NCBI RefSeq assembly: GCF_036898465.1
Contig: NZ_JARUMJ010000001.1
Span: 8,556,001 to 8,620,000 of the forward strand
DNA length: 64,000 nucleotides
Direction of reading: 5' to 3'
Origin: Streptomyces sp. B21-105
Lineage (GTDB): Bacteria > Actinomycetota > Actinomycetes > Streptomycetales > Streptomycetaceae
In this document: piece after piece, positions 35,187 through 44,078 of the stretch
Layout: the number at the start of each line of letters is the position of its first letter
Position numbering within the stretch: the first letter of the stretch is position 1
Position numbers and translations under genes: made by a program
Notes under the pieces: model-generated
Database searches by the model: none
Seen by the model: the letters and a program-made list of their open reading frames with translations, nothing else
Told to the model about the DNA's origin: nothing

Positions 35187-35552
35187 CTACTCGTCCCATG
35201 CCTGGATCATCGTCTGCTCGACGATCTTGCCGTCGCGCAGGGTGATCATCGACTCGGAGAGCACGCGCACGCCGTCGGCGTACCGGCAGGACTCGCTGTA
35301 CGCGGCACGGTCGCCCTGGACGACGCACTCCTCCAGCTTGTGGGTCATGTCCCGGCTGTAGACGTCGTCGAGCAGCTGGGCGATCTCGTCCCGGCCGTGC
35401 AGCACACGAGGCTTGCTCGGCTGGGTGTTGTGGTCGACGAGCCGCAGTTCCGCGTCGTCGGCGTAGAGCGACAGAAGCGTCGCCGGGGTCTGTCCTTCCA
35501 CGCCCCGGCGCAGCGTCTCGGTGGTGAATGCGGAGCCTGCCGCAGTGCCCAT
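35187..35552 (-). CDS. NTF2/SnoaL-like domain protein
   Basis: This 121-aa protein has the cone-shaped NTF2-like fold, with the pattern LSLYADDAELRLVDHN, VLHGRDEIAQLLDDVYSR, and repeating strands such as ESMITLRDGKIVEQTMIQ. Members are SnoaL-type cyclases, isomerases or non-enzymatic ligand-binding proteins; no catalytic residue set can be assigned here. ATG 35552 follows AGGAGG 5-6 nt upstream. It is monocistronic with its own terminator and is divergent from a small secreted-protein gene. Confidence 0.85.
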   Translation of the reverse strand: MGTAAGSAFTTETLRRGVEGQTPATLLSLYADDAELRLVDHNTQPSKPRVLHGRDEIAQLLDDVYSRDMTHKLEECVVQGDRAAYSESCRYADGVRVLSESMITLRDGKIVEQTMIQAWDE

Positions 35553-35721
35553 GGTGACCTCCTCGGAGGGCAGCGGCCGAGGGGAGAGGCGCCGCCGGGC
35601 CCTCACCTTCGAGGCTCCTCCGCCCGGCCGGGCTCGGCAAGCGCAGCCGCCCGCTCCACCCGTCGGGTGAGGGCGCCCGCCCGCCCGTGTCCGCCGGACC
35701 GGTCAGGGCGTTCCTGAGGGC

Positions 35722-36009
35722 ATGATCTCCACTCGACGCATCGCCGCCATCGCCGTTCTCGCCGCCGGGGTCACGGGCCTCGCGGCGCCCATGGCGATCG
35801 CGGCCGACGCCCCCACCGCCGGCCGGATCAACCCGATGACCGCGCTGGACTCGCTCGCGACCTCCCAGATCCCGGCGGAGCACCGCTCCGAGCTCCCGCC
35901 CGTCTCCCGGCAGCTGGGCGAGCTCAACAAGGTGACCCGGCTCCAGCCGTTGAACGCACTGCACCAGGTCACCGACCTCGTCGCTCCCGTCACCGGACTG
36001 CTGGGCTGA
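35722..36009 (+). CDS. Small secreted protein of unknown function
   Basis: This 95-aa protein has a clear signal peptide ([20 protein letters not shown], cleavage near AIAADA). The mature ~67 residues are Leu/Val/Pro-rich with no Cys and end in [16 protein letters not shown]. Similar small secreted proteins are widespread in Streptomyces without a known role. The C-terminal pattern ([13 protein letters not shown]) resembles the core of the exported peptide at 15414-15629 (VTELVDGVAPVSPLV), possibly only from shared composition. ATG 35722 is the only reasonable start. A terminator follows directly. Confidence 0.75.
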   Translation: MISTRRIAAIAVLAAGVTGLAAPMAIAADAPTAGRINPMTALDSLATSQIPAEHRSELPPVSRQLGELNKVTRLQPLNALHQVTDLVAPVTGLLG

Positions 36010-36026
36010 GCACCGCGTCTCTCCCC

Positions 36027-36060
36027 GCGGGGGCCGTCCGGACGACCGGGCGGCCCCCGC
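36027..36060 (+). terminator. Terminator after the small secreted-protein gene
   Basis: A 10-bp stem (GCGGGGGCCG with CGGCCCCCGC), possibly extended by an inner CCGG-CCGG pairing, begins 17 nt after the stop. Confidence 0.75.
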
Positions 36061-36184
36061 ACCCGTTCTCGCCGTTCCCGCCGTCCCGCCGTTCCGCCCG
36101 CTCCCGGCGCCCGTGCCCTGCGACGATCAGTCGAGCGTAGGGTCGGCACAGGGACGGACGACCGCCGAGGAAAGGGGCAGCTCC

Positions 36185-37270
36185 ATGCCGCAGGAAGTAC
36201 GCGCAGTGATCGCACCGGGCCGGGACGAGCCGGTGCGTGTGGAGACGATCGTGATCCCGGACCCGGGGCCGGGCGAGGCGGTGGTGCAGATCCAGGCCTG
36301 CGGGGTGTGTCACACCGACCTGCACTACAAGCAGGGCGGCATCAACGACGAGTTCCCGTTCCTGCTCGGGCACGAGGCGGCGGGCGTCGTCGAGTCGGTC
36401 GGCGAGGGCGTCACGGACGTCGCGCCGGGCGACTTCGTGATCCTGAACTGGCGGGCGGTGTGCGGCCAGTGCCGGGCCTGCCTGCGGGGCCGCCCGTGGT
36501 ACTGCTTCGCCACGCACAACGCGACACAGCGGATGACCCTGCTGGACGGCAGGGAGCTGTCGCCGGCCCTCGGGATCGGCGCCTTCGCCGAGAAGACGCT
36601 GGTGGCGGCCGGCCAGTGCACCAAGGTGGACGCCTCGGTGTCGGCGTCCGTGGCGGGGCTGCTCGGCTGCGGGGTGATGGCGGGCATCGGCGCGGCGATC
36701 AACACCGGCAACGTCGGGCGCGGTGACAGCGTGGCCGTCATCGGATGCGGCGGGGTCGGCGACGCGGCGGTCGCCGGGTCGCGGCTGGCCGGCGCGGCGA
36801 GGATCATCGCGGTGGACATCGACGACCGCAAGCTGGCCAAGGCCCGTGAGATGGGCGCCACTCACACCGTGAACTCCAAGGAGACCGACCCGGTCGAGGC
36901 GATCCGGGAGCTGACCGGTGGCTTCGGCGCCGACGTCGTCATCGAGGCGGTCGGCCGCCCGGAGACGTACAAGCAGGCCTTCTACGCCCGCGACCTGGCC
37001 GGCACGGTCGTCCTCGTCGGCGTCCCCACCCCCGAGATGAAACTCGAACTCCCGCTGCTGGACGTGTTCGGCCGCGGCGGGGCGCTGAAGTCGTCCTGGT
37101 ACGGCGACTGTCTGCCCTCGCGTGACTTCCCGATGCTGATCGACCTGCATCTGCAGGGCCGCCTGGACCTGGGCGCGTTCGTCACCGAGACCATCCGACT
37201 GGACGAGGTGGAGAAGGCGTTCGAGCGGATGCACCACGGTGACGTCCTGCGTTCGGTGGTGGTGCTGTGA
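36185..37270 (+). CDS. mscR: S-(hydroxymethyl)mycothiol dehydrogenase (formaldehyde detoxification)
   Basis: This 361-aa zinc- and NAD-dependent medium-chain dehydrogenase matches the mycothiol-dependent formaldehyde dehydrogenase. It oxidises S-hydroxymethyl-mycothiol, formed spontaneously from formaldehyde, and related enzymes also reduce S-nitrosomycothiol. Evidence: catalytic zinc ligands Cys42 (ACGVCHTD) and His63 (LGHEAAG), a structural zinc site with Cys93, 96, 99 and 107, and the Rossmann motif [14 protein letters not shown]. Mycothiol is the thiol of actinobacteria, which fits the host. ATG 36185 follows GAAAGGGG. Its stop overlaps the start of the metallo-hydrolase gene (TGATG), so the two form a coupled detoxification operon. 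Confidence 0.9.
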   Translation: MPQEVRAVIAPGRDEPVRVETIVIPDPGPGEAVVQIQACGVCHTDLHYKQGGINDEFPFLLGHEAAGVVESVGEGVTDVAPGDFVILNWRAVCGQCRACLRGRPWYCFATHNATQRMTLLDGRELSPALGIGAFAEKTLVAAGQCTKVDASVSASVAGLLGCGVMAGIGAAINTGNVGRGDSVAVIGCGGVGDAAVAGSRLAGAARIIAVDIDDRKLAKAREMGATHTVNSKETDPVEAIRELTGGFGADVVIEAVGRPETYKQAFYARDLAGTVVLVGVPTPEMKLELPLLDVFGRGGALKSSWYGDCLPSRDFPMLIDLHLQGRLDLGAFVTETIRLDEVEKAFERMHHGDVLRSVVVL

Positions 37271-37899
37271 TGGCCGCGCGCATCGAACACCTCGTCACGT
37301 CCGGTCGGTTCAGCCTCGACGGCGGTACCTGGGACGTCGACAACAACGTGTGGATCGTCGGCGACGACCACGAGGCGATCGTCATCGACGCCGCACACGA
37401 CGCCGACGCGATCCTCGCCGCGCTCGGCGGGCGGCGGCTGACGGGCATCGTGTGCACCCACGCCCACAACGACCACGTCTCCGCCGCGCCGGCCCTCGCC
37501 GACGCGACCGGCGCCACGATCTGGCTGCACCCCGACGACCTGCCGCTGTGGAAGCTCACCCACCCGGACCGCGAGCCGGACGCCCATCTGACCGACGGCC
37601 AGGTCATCGAGGCCGCCGGCGCCGACCTCACCGTGCTGCACACCCCCGGGCACGCACCCGGCGCGGTCTGCCTCCACGACCCGGGACTGGGCGTGCTGTT
37701 CACCGGCGACACCCTCTTCCAGGGCGGTCCCGGCGCCACCGGCCGTTCCTACTCCCACTTCCCGACGATCATCGCCTCCATCAGGGACCGGCTGCTCTCC
37801 CTCCCGCCCGAGACGAAGGTGCTGACCGGGCACGGCGACGCGACCACCATCGGCGCCGAGGCGCCCCACCTCCAGGAGTGGATCGCCCGGGGCCACTGA
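37270..37899 (+). CDS. MBL-fold metallo-hydrolase, glyoxalase II-like
   Basis: This 209-aa hydrolase has the binuclear zinc motif HAHNDH (His64, His66, Asp68, His69), then HTPGHAPGAV and FTGDTLFQGGPG, and the C-terminal His in LTGHGDAT. The best inference from operon position is hydrolysis of the S-formyl-mycothiol produced by the upstream dehydrogenase, freeing formate and mycothiol, but other thioesters are possible. ATG 37270 shares its A with the preceding TGA, so translation is coupled. The preceding in-frame GTG 37267 is a possible alternative that would add one residue. Confidence 0.88.
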   Translation: MAARIEHLVTSGRFSLDGGTWDVDNNVWIVGDDHEAIVIDAAHDADAILAALGGRRLTGIVCTHAHNDHVSAAPALADATGATIWLHPDDLPLWKLTHPDREPDAHLTDGQVIEAAGADLTVLHTPGHAPGAVCLHDPGLGVLFTGDTLFQGGPGATGRSYSHFPTIIASIRDRLLSLPPETKVLTGHGDATTIGAEAPHLQEWIARGH

Positions 37900-37946
37900 C
37901 GCGAAAGGCCGGGCGCCGCCGCGCGGACGGCCGTACGCTCACGGTC

Positions 37947-38321
37947 ATGACCGGCACCCTCCTGAACCTGCACGGCACCCGCGTCCTGCGGTGCGCCCCC
38001 GACGGCCCGCCGCTCGACGGGGAACGCGCCGCACTGGACCTGATCGGCGACGCGTACGGCCACGACGCCCAGCTCGTGGCCGTGCCCGCGGAACGGATCG
38101 GGGACGACTTCTTCCGGCTGCGGTCCGGGGTGGCCGGCGACGTCGTGCAGAAGTTCGTGAACTACCGGGTACGGCTGGCCGTCGTCGGAGACGTCTCGCG
38201 GCAGCTCGCTGAGAGCTCCGCGCTGCGGGACTTCGTGCGTGAGGCGAACCGCGGCAGCCAGCTGTGGTTCCTCGCGGACGACGGCGAACTGGACGACCGG
38301 CTGAAGCCGGCCGCCGGTTGA
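37947..38321 (+). CDS. DUF4180 family protein
   Basis: This 124-aa cytoplasmic protein matches DUF4180: NLHGTRVLRCAPDGPPLDGE, FFRLRSGVAGDVVQKFVNYR, RLAVVGDVSRQL and GSQLWFLADD. The fold is probably alpha/beta; no activity is known. ATG 37947 has no SD; a -10-like TACGCT at 37933-37938 is 8 nt upstream, so it is probably leaderless with its own promoter just after the metallo-hydrolase gene. Confidence 0.85.
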   Translation: MTGTLLNLHGTRVLRCAPDGPPLDGERAALDLIGDAYGHDAQLVAVPAERIGDDFFRLRSGVAGDVVQKFVNYRVRLAVVGDVSRQLAESSALRDFVREANRGSQLWFLADDGELDDRLKPAAG

Positions 38322-38485
38322 GCACGGGCACTGGTCGAACCCGGGCACCGGCGGAGCGCCATCACCGGCCGGCGCCTGTCCGCTGAGTCCGGTCGGGTGA
38401 GGTTCGCCGAAAGGCGACAGAAGACGTCCGGATTTCCCGAGATCCTCGTAGTGACACCCCACACCGAGGAGCCGGGAGGCAGGAC

Positions 38486-39400
38486 ATGTCAGGACCGCTG
38501 GAGGGCAGGGTCGCTCTGGTCGCGGGAGCGACCCGGGGCGCCGGACGGGGCATCGCCGTCGAGCTGGGCGCGGCCGGCGCCACCGTCTACGTGACCGGGC
38601 GCACCACCCGCGACCGGCGCTCCGAGTACGACCGCGCCGAGACCGTGGAGGACACCGCCGACCTGGTCACCGAGGCCGGCGGGCGGGGCGTCGCCGTGCC
38701 CACCGATCACCTCGACCAGGCGCAGGTGCGGGCCCTCGTCGAACGCATCGCGGACGAGCAGGGCCGCCTCGACGTCCTGGTCAACGACATCTGGGGCGGC
38801 GAGAAGCTCTTCGAGTGGGACACCCCCGTCTGGGAGCACGACCTCGACAACGGACTGCGGCTGCTGCGGCTCGCCGTGGAGACCCACGCCGTCACCAGCC
38901 ACCACGCTCTGCCGCTGCTGTTGCGCACGCCGGGCGGACTGGTCGTCGAGATGACCGACGGCACCGCCGAGTACAACCGCGACACCTACCGCGTGAACTT
39001 CTTCTACGACCTCGCCAAGGCCTCCGTCCTGCGCATGGCCTTCGCTCTCGCCCACGAGATCGGGCCCCGGGGGGCCACCGCCGTGGCGCTCACCCCGGGC
39101 TGGATGCGCTCGGAGCTGATGCTCGAGCAGTTCGGCGTCCGCGAGGACAACTGGCGCGACGCCCTCGACCGGGTCCCGCACTTCGCCATCTCGGAGACGC
39201 CCCGCTACGTCGGCCGGGCCGTCGCCGCGCTCGCCGCCGACCCGGACGTCGCCCGTCGCAACGGACAGTCGCTCTCCAGCGGCGGCCTCGCCCCGGAGTA
39301 CGGCTTCACCGACCTCGACGGCAGCCGTCCGGACGCCTGGCGGTACCTCGTCGAGGTGCAGGACGCGGGCAAGCCGGCCGACACGACCGGCTACCGCTGA
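38486..39400 (+). CDS. Short-chain dehydrogenase/reductase
   Basis: This 304-aa oxidoreductase has the nucleotide-binding GATRGAGRGIAVELG, followed by TGRTTR suited to NADP, and the catalytic YDLAK (Tyr and Lys). The usual catalytic Ser region reads VVEMTDGT, so Ser appears to be replaced by Thr. At ~300 aa it is longer than classical SDRs, with an extended C-terminus (GGLAPEYGFTDLDGSRPDAW). ATG 38486 follows GGGAGGCAGGAC. It converges with the next gene, with only 4 bp between stop codons. Substrate unknown. Confidence 0.88.
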   Translation: MSGPLEGRVALVAGATRGAGRGIAVELGAAGATVYVTGRTTRDRRSEYDRAETVEDTADLVTEAGGRGVAVPTDHLDQAQVRALVERIADEQGRLDVLVNDIWGGEKLFEWDTPVWEHDLDNGLRLLRLAVETHAVTSHHALPLLLRTPGGLVVEMTDGTAEYNRDTYRVNFFYDLAKASVLRMAFALAHEIGPRGATAVALTPGWMRSELMLEQFGVREDNWRDALDRVPHFAISETPRYVGRAVAALAADPDVARRNGQSLSSGGLAPEYGFTDLDGSRPDAWRYLVEVQDAGKPADTTGYR

Positions 39401-39404
39401 GCCG

Positions 39405-39959
39405 TCACGCCGACGGCGGCGCAGGCACCGTCGGCGCAGGCATCGTCGACCAGCGCGCCGGGTGCCCCGGGGGCAGGTCGAGGTCCTCGCGCACGGCCGC
39501 GTAGTAGCCCTCGCGGCCGGCGCGCTGCCGCTCCAGCAGCCCCTGCCAGGCCTGCGGATCGTGGGTTCCCTCCCGTAGGAAGGCCTCCATGTCCATCACC
39601 ACGGTCACCCACGTCCGCGCCCGTTCCACCACGTCGCGGCTGCCCAGCATGACCAGCGCCTCCCCGGCCGGGTCGCGTGCGTCGGTGGCCTGCGCCAGCT
39701 GAGGCTCCGCCTCCTGCGGGGACAGCGGGTAGGGGTGCGGGTCGTTGCCCAGGTGTGAGGCGACGCGGTACGTCAGGTTGACCGACCGCTTGACCGCCCT
39801 CGCGTACTCGGCGTACACCGCCAGCCGCCGTTCCTCCCACCGTGCCGACCGCTCGCGCGCGAACCGGGCCCGGTCGCTGCGCGCCAGGGCGAGATACGAG
39901 CCGAGGGCGCCGACGACAACGCCCAGAAGGGCGGGAAGTTGCTGGAGGAACGCGGACAT
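39405..39959 (-). CDS. Membrane-anchored coiled-coil protein of unknown function
   Basis: This 184-aa protein has one N-terminal hydrophobic helix (LQQLPALLGVVVGALGSYLAL) followed by a long charged helical stretch (RFARERSARWEERRLAVYAE) and a second helical half. It probably sits in the membrane with its C-terminal part in the cytoplasm. I do not recognise a domain. ATG 39959 is preferred to a longer start because it leads straight into the hydrophobic helix. It is divergent from an L,D-transpeptidase gene, with a long inverted repeat between. Confidence 0.65.
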   Translation of the reverse strand: MSAFLQQLPALLGVVVGALGSYLALARSDRARFARERSARWEERRLAVYAEYARAVKRSVNLTYRVASHLGNDPHPYPLSPQEAEPQLAQATDARDPAGEALVMLGSRDVVERARTWVTVVMDMEAFLREGTHDPQAWQGLLERQRAGREGYYAAVREDLDLPPGHPARWSTMPAPTVPAPPSA

Positions 39960-40007
39960 ATCCGCACGAGATCCTTCCTGGTGATGCGGTGGCGCGGTGA
40001 CGCTCAA

Positions 40008-40044
40008 CGGACCGTCAGATCATTTCATTTGATCTGACGGTCCG
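40008..40044. promoter_or_regulatory. 15-bp inverted repeat between divergent genes
   Basis: CGGACCGTCAGATCA (40008-40022) and its exact complement (40030-40044) are separated by TTTCATT. The site lies between two divergent genes, where a terminator would be unexpected, so an operator or antitermination role is more likely. No U-tract follows on either side. Confidence 0.6.
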
Positions 40045-40150
40045 GAAGTTCACTGTTTCGTCACAGACCGGTGCTCACCACAACCGCGGCCCCCGTCGGC
40101 GGGTCTACCTTGACGACATCGCGAGAACAGTGGCAGGGAGAGGTCAGGTC

Positions 40151-40846
40151 ATGGGGGACATACGCAGACGAGGGGCGGTCGCGCTCGGGATCACCGGGCT
40201 CATCGCGCCGTTGACGCTCGCGTTGGGCGCGGCGCCGGCCCAGGCCGCGAGTTGCACGACGTCGGCCGGGCCGTACCAGAAGCAGGTGGAGAAGTTCCTC
40301 GGCCGGCCCGTCGACGGCAAGCAGTCGAGCGCCGACTGCTCGGCGATCCGGGCGTTCCAGACCAAGCACGGCATCACGCCGAACATCGGTTACGCCGGGC
40401 CCGTCACCTGGGGCGTGATGGACCTGATGAACAAGCAGAAGGCGGTGGGCAACAAGCCCAACAAGGCGGGCAAGTGCCCGACCAACAAGGGCCGCATCGC
40501 CTGTGTCGACCTGACCCTCCAGATCAGCTGGATCCAGGACGGGAGCAAGCTGGTCTACGGGCCGGTCCCGGTCCGTACCGGCCGCAACGGCTACGAGACC
40601 CGCACGGGTCTGAAGAAGATCTACTGGCGGCACATCGACCACGTGTCGACCATCTACAACGTGCCCATGCCCTACAGCCAGTTCTTCGACGGCGGCCAGG
40701 CGTTCCACTCGGTCGGCGTCAGCATGTGGAACCCGCCGGGCTCGCACGGCTGCGTCAACATGACGAAGACGGCCGCCAAGACGTACTGGTCGCTGCTGAA
40801 GAACGGCGACGACGTCTTCGTGTACGGGCGCAAGCCGGGCACGTGA
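40151..40846 (+). CDS. Secreted L,D-transpeptidase (YkuD) with peptidoglycan-binding domain
   Basis: This 231-aa secreted enzyme probably forms 3-3 cross-links in peptidoglycan or attaches proteins to it. It has a signal peptide (cleavage near AQAASC), a PG_binding_1-like domain (~45-95, with VDGKQSSADCSAIRAFQTKHG) and a C-terminal YkuD domain with His186 and the catalytic SHGCVN (Cys201). ATG 40151 follows GGGAGAGGTCAGGTC. It has its own terminator. An extra peptidoglycan-binding protein is encoded at 49155-49933. Confidence 0.9.
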   Translation: MGDIRRRGAVALGITGLIAPLTLALGAAPAQAASCTTSAGPYQKQVEKFLGRPVDGKQSSADCSAIRAFQTKHGITPNIGYAGPVTWGVMDLMNKQKAVGNKPNKAGKCPTNKGRIACVDLTLQISWIQDGSKLVYGPVPVRTGRNGYETRTGLKKIYWRHIDHVSTIYNVPMPYSQFFDGGQAFHSVGVSMWNPPGSHGCVNMTKTAAKTYWSLLKNGDDVFVYGRKPGT

Positions 40847-40871
40847 GCCGTGAGGCGGGCGTCGTGAGCTG

Positions 40872-40905
40872 CGCCTGAGCCGTGCCGTGTGACGCGGCTC
40901 AGGCG
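40872..40905 (+). terminator. Terminator of the L,D-transpeptidase gene
   Basis: An 11-bp perfect stem (CGCCTGAGCCG with CGGCTCAGGCG, 12-nt loop) begins 25 nt after the stop codon. Confidence 0.75.
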
Positions 40906-41035
40906 ACCGTGTCGGTGATCCGCTCGGTTTCCAGGAGCGTTGACAGAAGGACGTGATCAGTAACACGTCCGGTATGTCTGGTTCGTTCGCGGTGACTCAC
41001 GCGGCCTTCACCTCGGACGCCGTAAGATTCACACC

Positions 41036-41197
41036 ATGTCCACCACTGTTGAAACCCTCTCCGAGCGATCGGCCGCGGAGGTCAACGAGGAGATCAGGGC
41101 CCTGTGGCTCCGGTCCGGCGGGACACTGAGCGGCGAGCAGCGTGAGGAGTACCAGCGGCTCGTCCTGGAGTGGGCCGCCGCACCGCAGCCCGTCTGA
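41036..41197 (+). CDS. Small conserved-looking acidic protein (53 aa)
   Basis: This 53-aa protein (MSTTVETLSERSAAEVNEEI, ending AAAPQPV) is predicted to be almost fully helical and acidic, with a pattern like a small regulatory or interaction protein. Third codon positions are strongly G/C, and ATG 41036 is placed 7 nt after a -10-like TAAGAT (41023-41028), a leaderless start. I do not recognise a family. It stands alone between a terminator and the convergent protease gene. Confidence 0.7.
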   Translation: MSTTVETLSERSAAEVNEEIRALWLRSGGTLSGEQREEYQRLVLEWAAAPQPV

Positions 41198-41332
41198 GCG
41201 ACCTGACCGCCTCCCGACCGCGAGGCCGTCCCCGCCCGAGCGCCCGGCTTCCCGGCGCCCGCCGGCGCACTGGCGTCCTTCGTGCACCGGCGTCCCGCGT
41301 GTGTCGGCCTCGCCCGCAATTTCACCGTCTCA

Positions 41333-41371
41333 GCGCCCCCCGGCTCGGACTCCGTCCGAGCCGGGGGGCGC
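41333..41371 (-). terminator. Very strong terminator after the S1 protease gene
   Basis: A perfect 18-bp stem (GCGCCCCCCGGCTCGGAC with its complement, loop TCC) lies 43 nt beyond the protease stop. A decayed copy of one arm (GGGGGGCGCCC) sits next to it. Confidence 0.88.
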
Positions 41372-41414
41372 CCCTGTGACCGGGGGGCGCCCTTTGCGGC
41401 GCTCGGCGGCCTGG

Positions 41415-42809
41415 TCATCCCCAGGTCGCCGAGTAGTACCGCTGATAGGCCTTGCGGTCCTGTTCGGCGCGGATGTACCGGGTCGCGACCAGGGCGACCA
41501 TGCTGCCCGCCAGGACCAGCAGACCGGGGCCGATGTTCTTCGGGTCGGTGAGCCGGGAGGCGAGGGTCGCACTGTCGCCGACACCGGTCACCGGGGCGGT
41601 CGAGCCCGGCGAGGCGGAACCCGGGGAGGCCGCCGCCGTGTTGGAGGCGGCCGGCGCGGGCTCGGAGGACGAGGTGGGCGTCCCGCCCTGGGCGTTGTCG
41701 GAAGGCGCCGCCACGATCAGCTGGACGCCCAGCTGGGCCAGCGCGTTGTCCACCGGCTGGAAGAACGTCGTACCGCCGGTCCTGCAGTCGCCGCTGCCGC
41801 CCGAGGTGATGCCGAGGGCGATCCCCTCGGAGAACATCGGGCCGCCGCTGTCGCCGGGTTCGGCGCACACGGTCGTCTCGATGAGTCCGCCGACCGTGCC
41901 CTCCGGGTAGTTCACCGTCGCGTCCAGGCCGGTCACCTCGCCTTCACGCAGTCCGCTGGTGCTGCCGCTGCGGAACACCCGCTGGCCCACGGCCGCGTCG
42001 CCCGTGCCCGTGATCCGCACCCCGTTGCCGTTGCCGATGGCGACCACGTCGGCGCTCGCCCCCGCCTTGCCGCTCGCGTACTGCACCAGCGAGAAGTCGT
42101 TTCCGGGGAAGGAGGAGTTGACGGTCTGGCCCACCTGCTGCTTGGCCTGGTTGTCGGCGAACCAGGTCGACCCGGTGGGGCCGCAGTGCCCGGCGGTGAG
42201 GATGAAGTCGCTGGTCCCGTTGGTCACGTTGAAGCCGGCCGAACAGCGCCCGCCGGTCGACAGGATGGGCTGCGCCCCGTTGATCCGGGTGGTGAACGCG
42301 CCGGTGGTGCGCTCCATGCGCACAAAGCCGCCGATACCGCCGGCCGTGCGCGTCAGCCTCGACCAGTCCGCGGACGACACGGTGCTGTCGCCCTGCACGA
42401 CGATCTGGTTGGACCGGTAGTCCATCACCCACGCCGTGCCGGCCACCCGCGGAGCCGAACGCAGCGCCGCCGTGGCCGACTTGAGCTCGTTCATGCTGTG
42501 CGACACGACCTTGGCGACGGCGCCCGCCGCCCGTACGGCCTCGGCGGTCTTCTCGTCGGTGACCCCGACGACCGGTCGTCCCTCGGAGTCCAGCCAGGTG
42601 CCGGCGGTGCGCGCGGTGCCGAACCTCTCGACGAGCGCCGCCCCCGGGTTCGTCACGACCGACTCCGCCGCGCTGCGCGGAACCGCCGCCGTGCCGGGCG
42701 GCTCGCTCGCCATGGCGGCCTGCGCGACCATGGCTCCTCCCAGGAGAAGTCCGCCGACCGCCGCCAGCCGTGTCACTCGCCGGACGGTCCGTCGTCGTAC
42801 GTGCCTCAT
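41415..42809 (-). CDS. Streptogrisin-type S1 protease with C-terminal membrane anchor
   Basis: This 464-aa protein has a signal peptide (cleavage near AAMA), an atypical pro-region (~40-180), and a chymotrypsin-fold domain with His208 (LTAGHC), Asp238 (GNDFSLVQY) and Ser321 (EPGDSGGP). A Ser/Pro/Ala-rich stalk (~375-420) leads to a transmembrane helix (about 427-444, IGPGLLVLAGSMVALVA) with a short cytoplasmic tail (RYIRAEQDRKAYQRYY). So it should be held on the cell surface rather than released. It is related to the secreted protease at 16599 but differs in the pro-region and tail. Monocistronic, followed by a strong terminator. Confidence 0.9.
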   Translation of the reverse strand: MRHVRRRTVRRVTRLAAVGGLLLGGAMVAQAAMASEPPGTAAVPRSAAESVVTNPGAALVERFGTARTAGTWLDSEGRPVVGVTDEKTAEAVRAAGAVAKVVSHSMNELKSATAALRSAPRVAGTAWVMDYRSNQIVVQGDSTVSSADWSRLTRTAGGIGGFVRMERTTGAFTTRINGAQPILSTGGRCSAGFNVTNGTSDFILTAGHCGPTGSTWFADNQAKQQVGQTVNSSFPGNDFSLVQYASGKAGASADVVAIGNGNGVRITGTGDAAVGQRVFRSGSTSGLREGEVTGLDATVNYPEGTVGGLIETTVCAEPGDSGGPMFSEGIALGITSGGSGDCRTGGTTFFQPVDNALAQLGVQLIVAAPSDNAQGGTPTSSSEPAPAASNTAAASPGSASPGSTAPVTGVGDSATLASRLTDPKNIGPGLLVLAGSMVALVATRYIRAEQDRKAYQRYYSATWG

Positions 42810-42998
42810 GCCTGGCTCCCGAAACCCTGAACGCGCGGACTCAACACCGCGGGGCCCTCCGGTCGTTGAGCACCCTCACCTCCATACGCGCCGCAGCCCG
42901 CAAGTGTTCAGCCGCCGCGCGTACGGAAGTGAGCGCGGCGGGGATCCGCGCGCCGGGGAGGCAGTGCGTCACACCGGGACGTGTGCGGGGACGTCCGC

Positions 42999-44054
42999 CT
43001 ACGAAAGGCCCGGGATGCGGGAGTCGACCGGAGTGGACGGTCCACCGGGTTCCCGCGCGGGCCCCAGCCGCGCCCAACTACGCTCGTCGCCCCACACGGC
43101 CGCAGCGCCGGTGTACGGGCGCAGCAGCGCGGAGAGGGCGGGGTCGCCGTGGCCGCCCAGCTCGTCCGAGGCGATGCGGCGGGCGATGCCGGCGAGGAAG
43201 TCGGCGAGCTGCACCCGGGCGTCGAACCGCGAGACGACCAGCCGGAGCCCGGCGAGCCCGATGCCGCGTCGCCGCGCCTCGCCCTCGATCCAGGCGATCC
43301 GCTGCGGGGTGAGCATGTTCTGGCGGTCGTGCGCCAACCGGACCGGACGTCCGCCGTCGCTCCAGTGTGCCGCGGTGTGCAGGATCGAGGGGAGCAGCGG
43401 ATTGAGGACCGGGGCGAGCACGAACGGCCCGTCCTGAATTCCGGCGCGATAGGAAAGGGCGCGCGGGCGTTCCTCCGAGAGCCGCGCCAGAACGTCCGCC
43501 GCAGGCGTTCCCGGATGCCGCCGCCGCAGGGTGTCGACCAGGTGGAAGAAGTGCGCCACAGGCGCGTGCGGCGTGTCCGGCGGCTCGTCGTGACGCACCC
43601 ACAGCAAGTGGTTGGCCGCCTCCAGGAACGACGTCCATTCCTCCCCGGTGAACGTCCGCCGCCCTTCCCCGAAGAGGGCGACGGCCGCCGCGGGATCGTC
43701 CAGCAACAGATCGACGGCCCGGTCCACGATGTAGAAGGGCTTCTCCACCAGATGCACATGGGCACGTCCGTACAGCGGCCCCGACGGCGAGAGCAGCCAT
43801 TCCAGAACGGCCCGGTGCTTCTCCCGGAGCAGATGGTTCGCCTTGTACTCCTCCGCGGGCGAACGGATCCGGTCGCGGATCTCCTGTACGTGCCCGGCGG
43901 CGGATTCGACCGACAGCAGCACACTGGCGTGCGCGAACACATCCGTGTTGCCGCCGGTGAGGTTCTCGCCGTCCGAGCCGGATTCGTCGCAGGCGATCTC
44001 CCGGACGCCCGCCGCGTCCGCCACGACTGTCCCGTTCACACGATCCCACGTCAC
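42999..44054 (-). CDS. DUF3800 family protein (RNase H-like fold)
   Basis: This 351-aa protein carries the DUF3800 signature [13 protein letters not shown] near the N-terminus (Asp23-Glu24-Ser25-Gly26), which begins an RNase H-like fold with acidic catalytic-type residues; DUF3800 genes are often found in defence or mobile contexts. Further family strands include FAHASVLL and [12 protein letters not shown] 44054 follows GGGGGT 6 nt upstream; GTG 44039 is possible. It is head-to-head with the MalY-type gene, only 24 bp between starts, so its first codons overlap the other gene's promoter. Nuclease activity is inference. Confidence 0.8.
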   Translation of the reverse strand: MTWDRVNGTVVADAAGVREIACDESGSDGENLTGGNTDVFAHASVLLSVESAAGHVQEIRDRIRSPAEEYKANHLLREKHRAVLEWLLSPSGPLYGRAHVHLVEKPFYIVDRAVDLLLDDPAAAVALFGEGRRTFTGEEWTSFLEAANHLLWVRHDEPPDTPHAPVAHFFHLVDTLRRRHPGTPAADVLARLSEERPRALSYRAGIQDGPFVLAPVLNPLLPSILHTAAHWSDGGRPVRLAHDRQNMLTPQRIAWIEGEARRRGIGLAGLRLVVSRFDARVQLADFLAGIARRIASDELGGHGDPALSALLRPYTGAAAVWGDERSWARLGPAREPGGPSTPVDSRIPGLS

Positions 44055-44078
44055 ACCACGACCCCCTATCTTGTGCCC

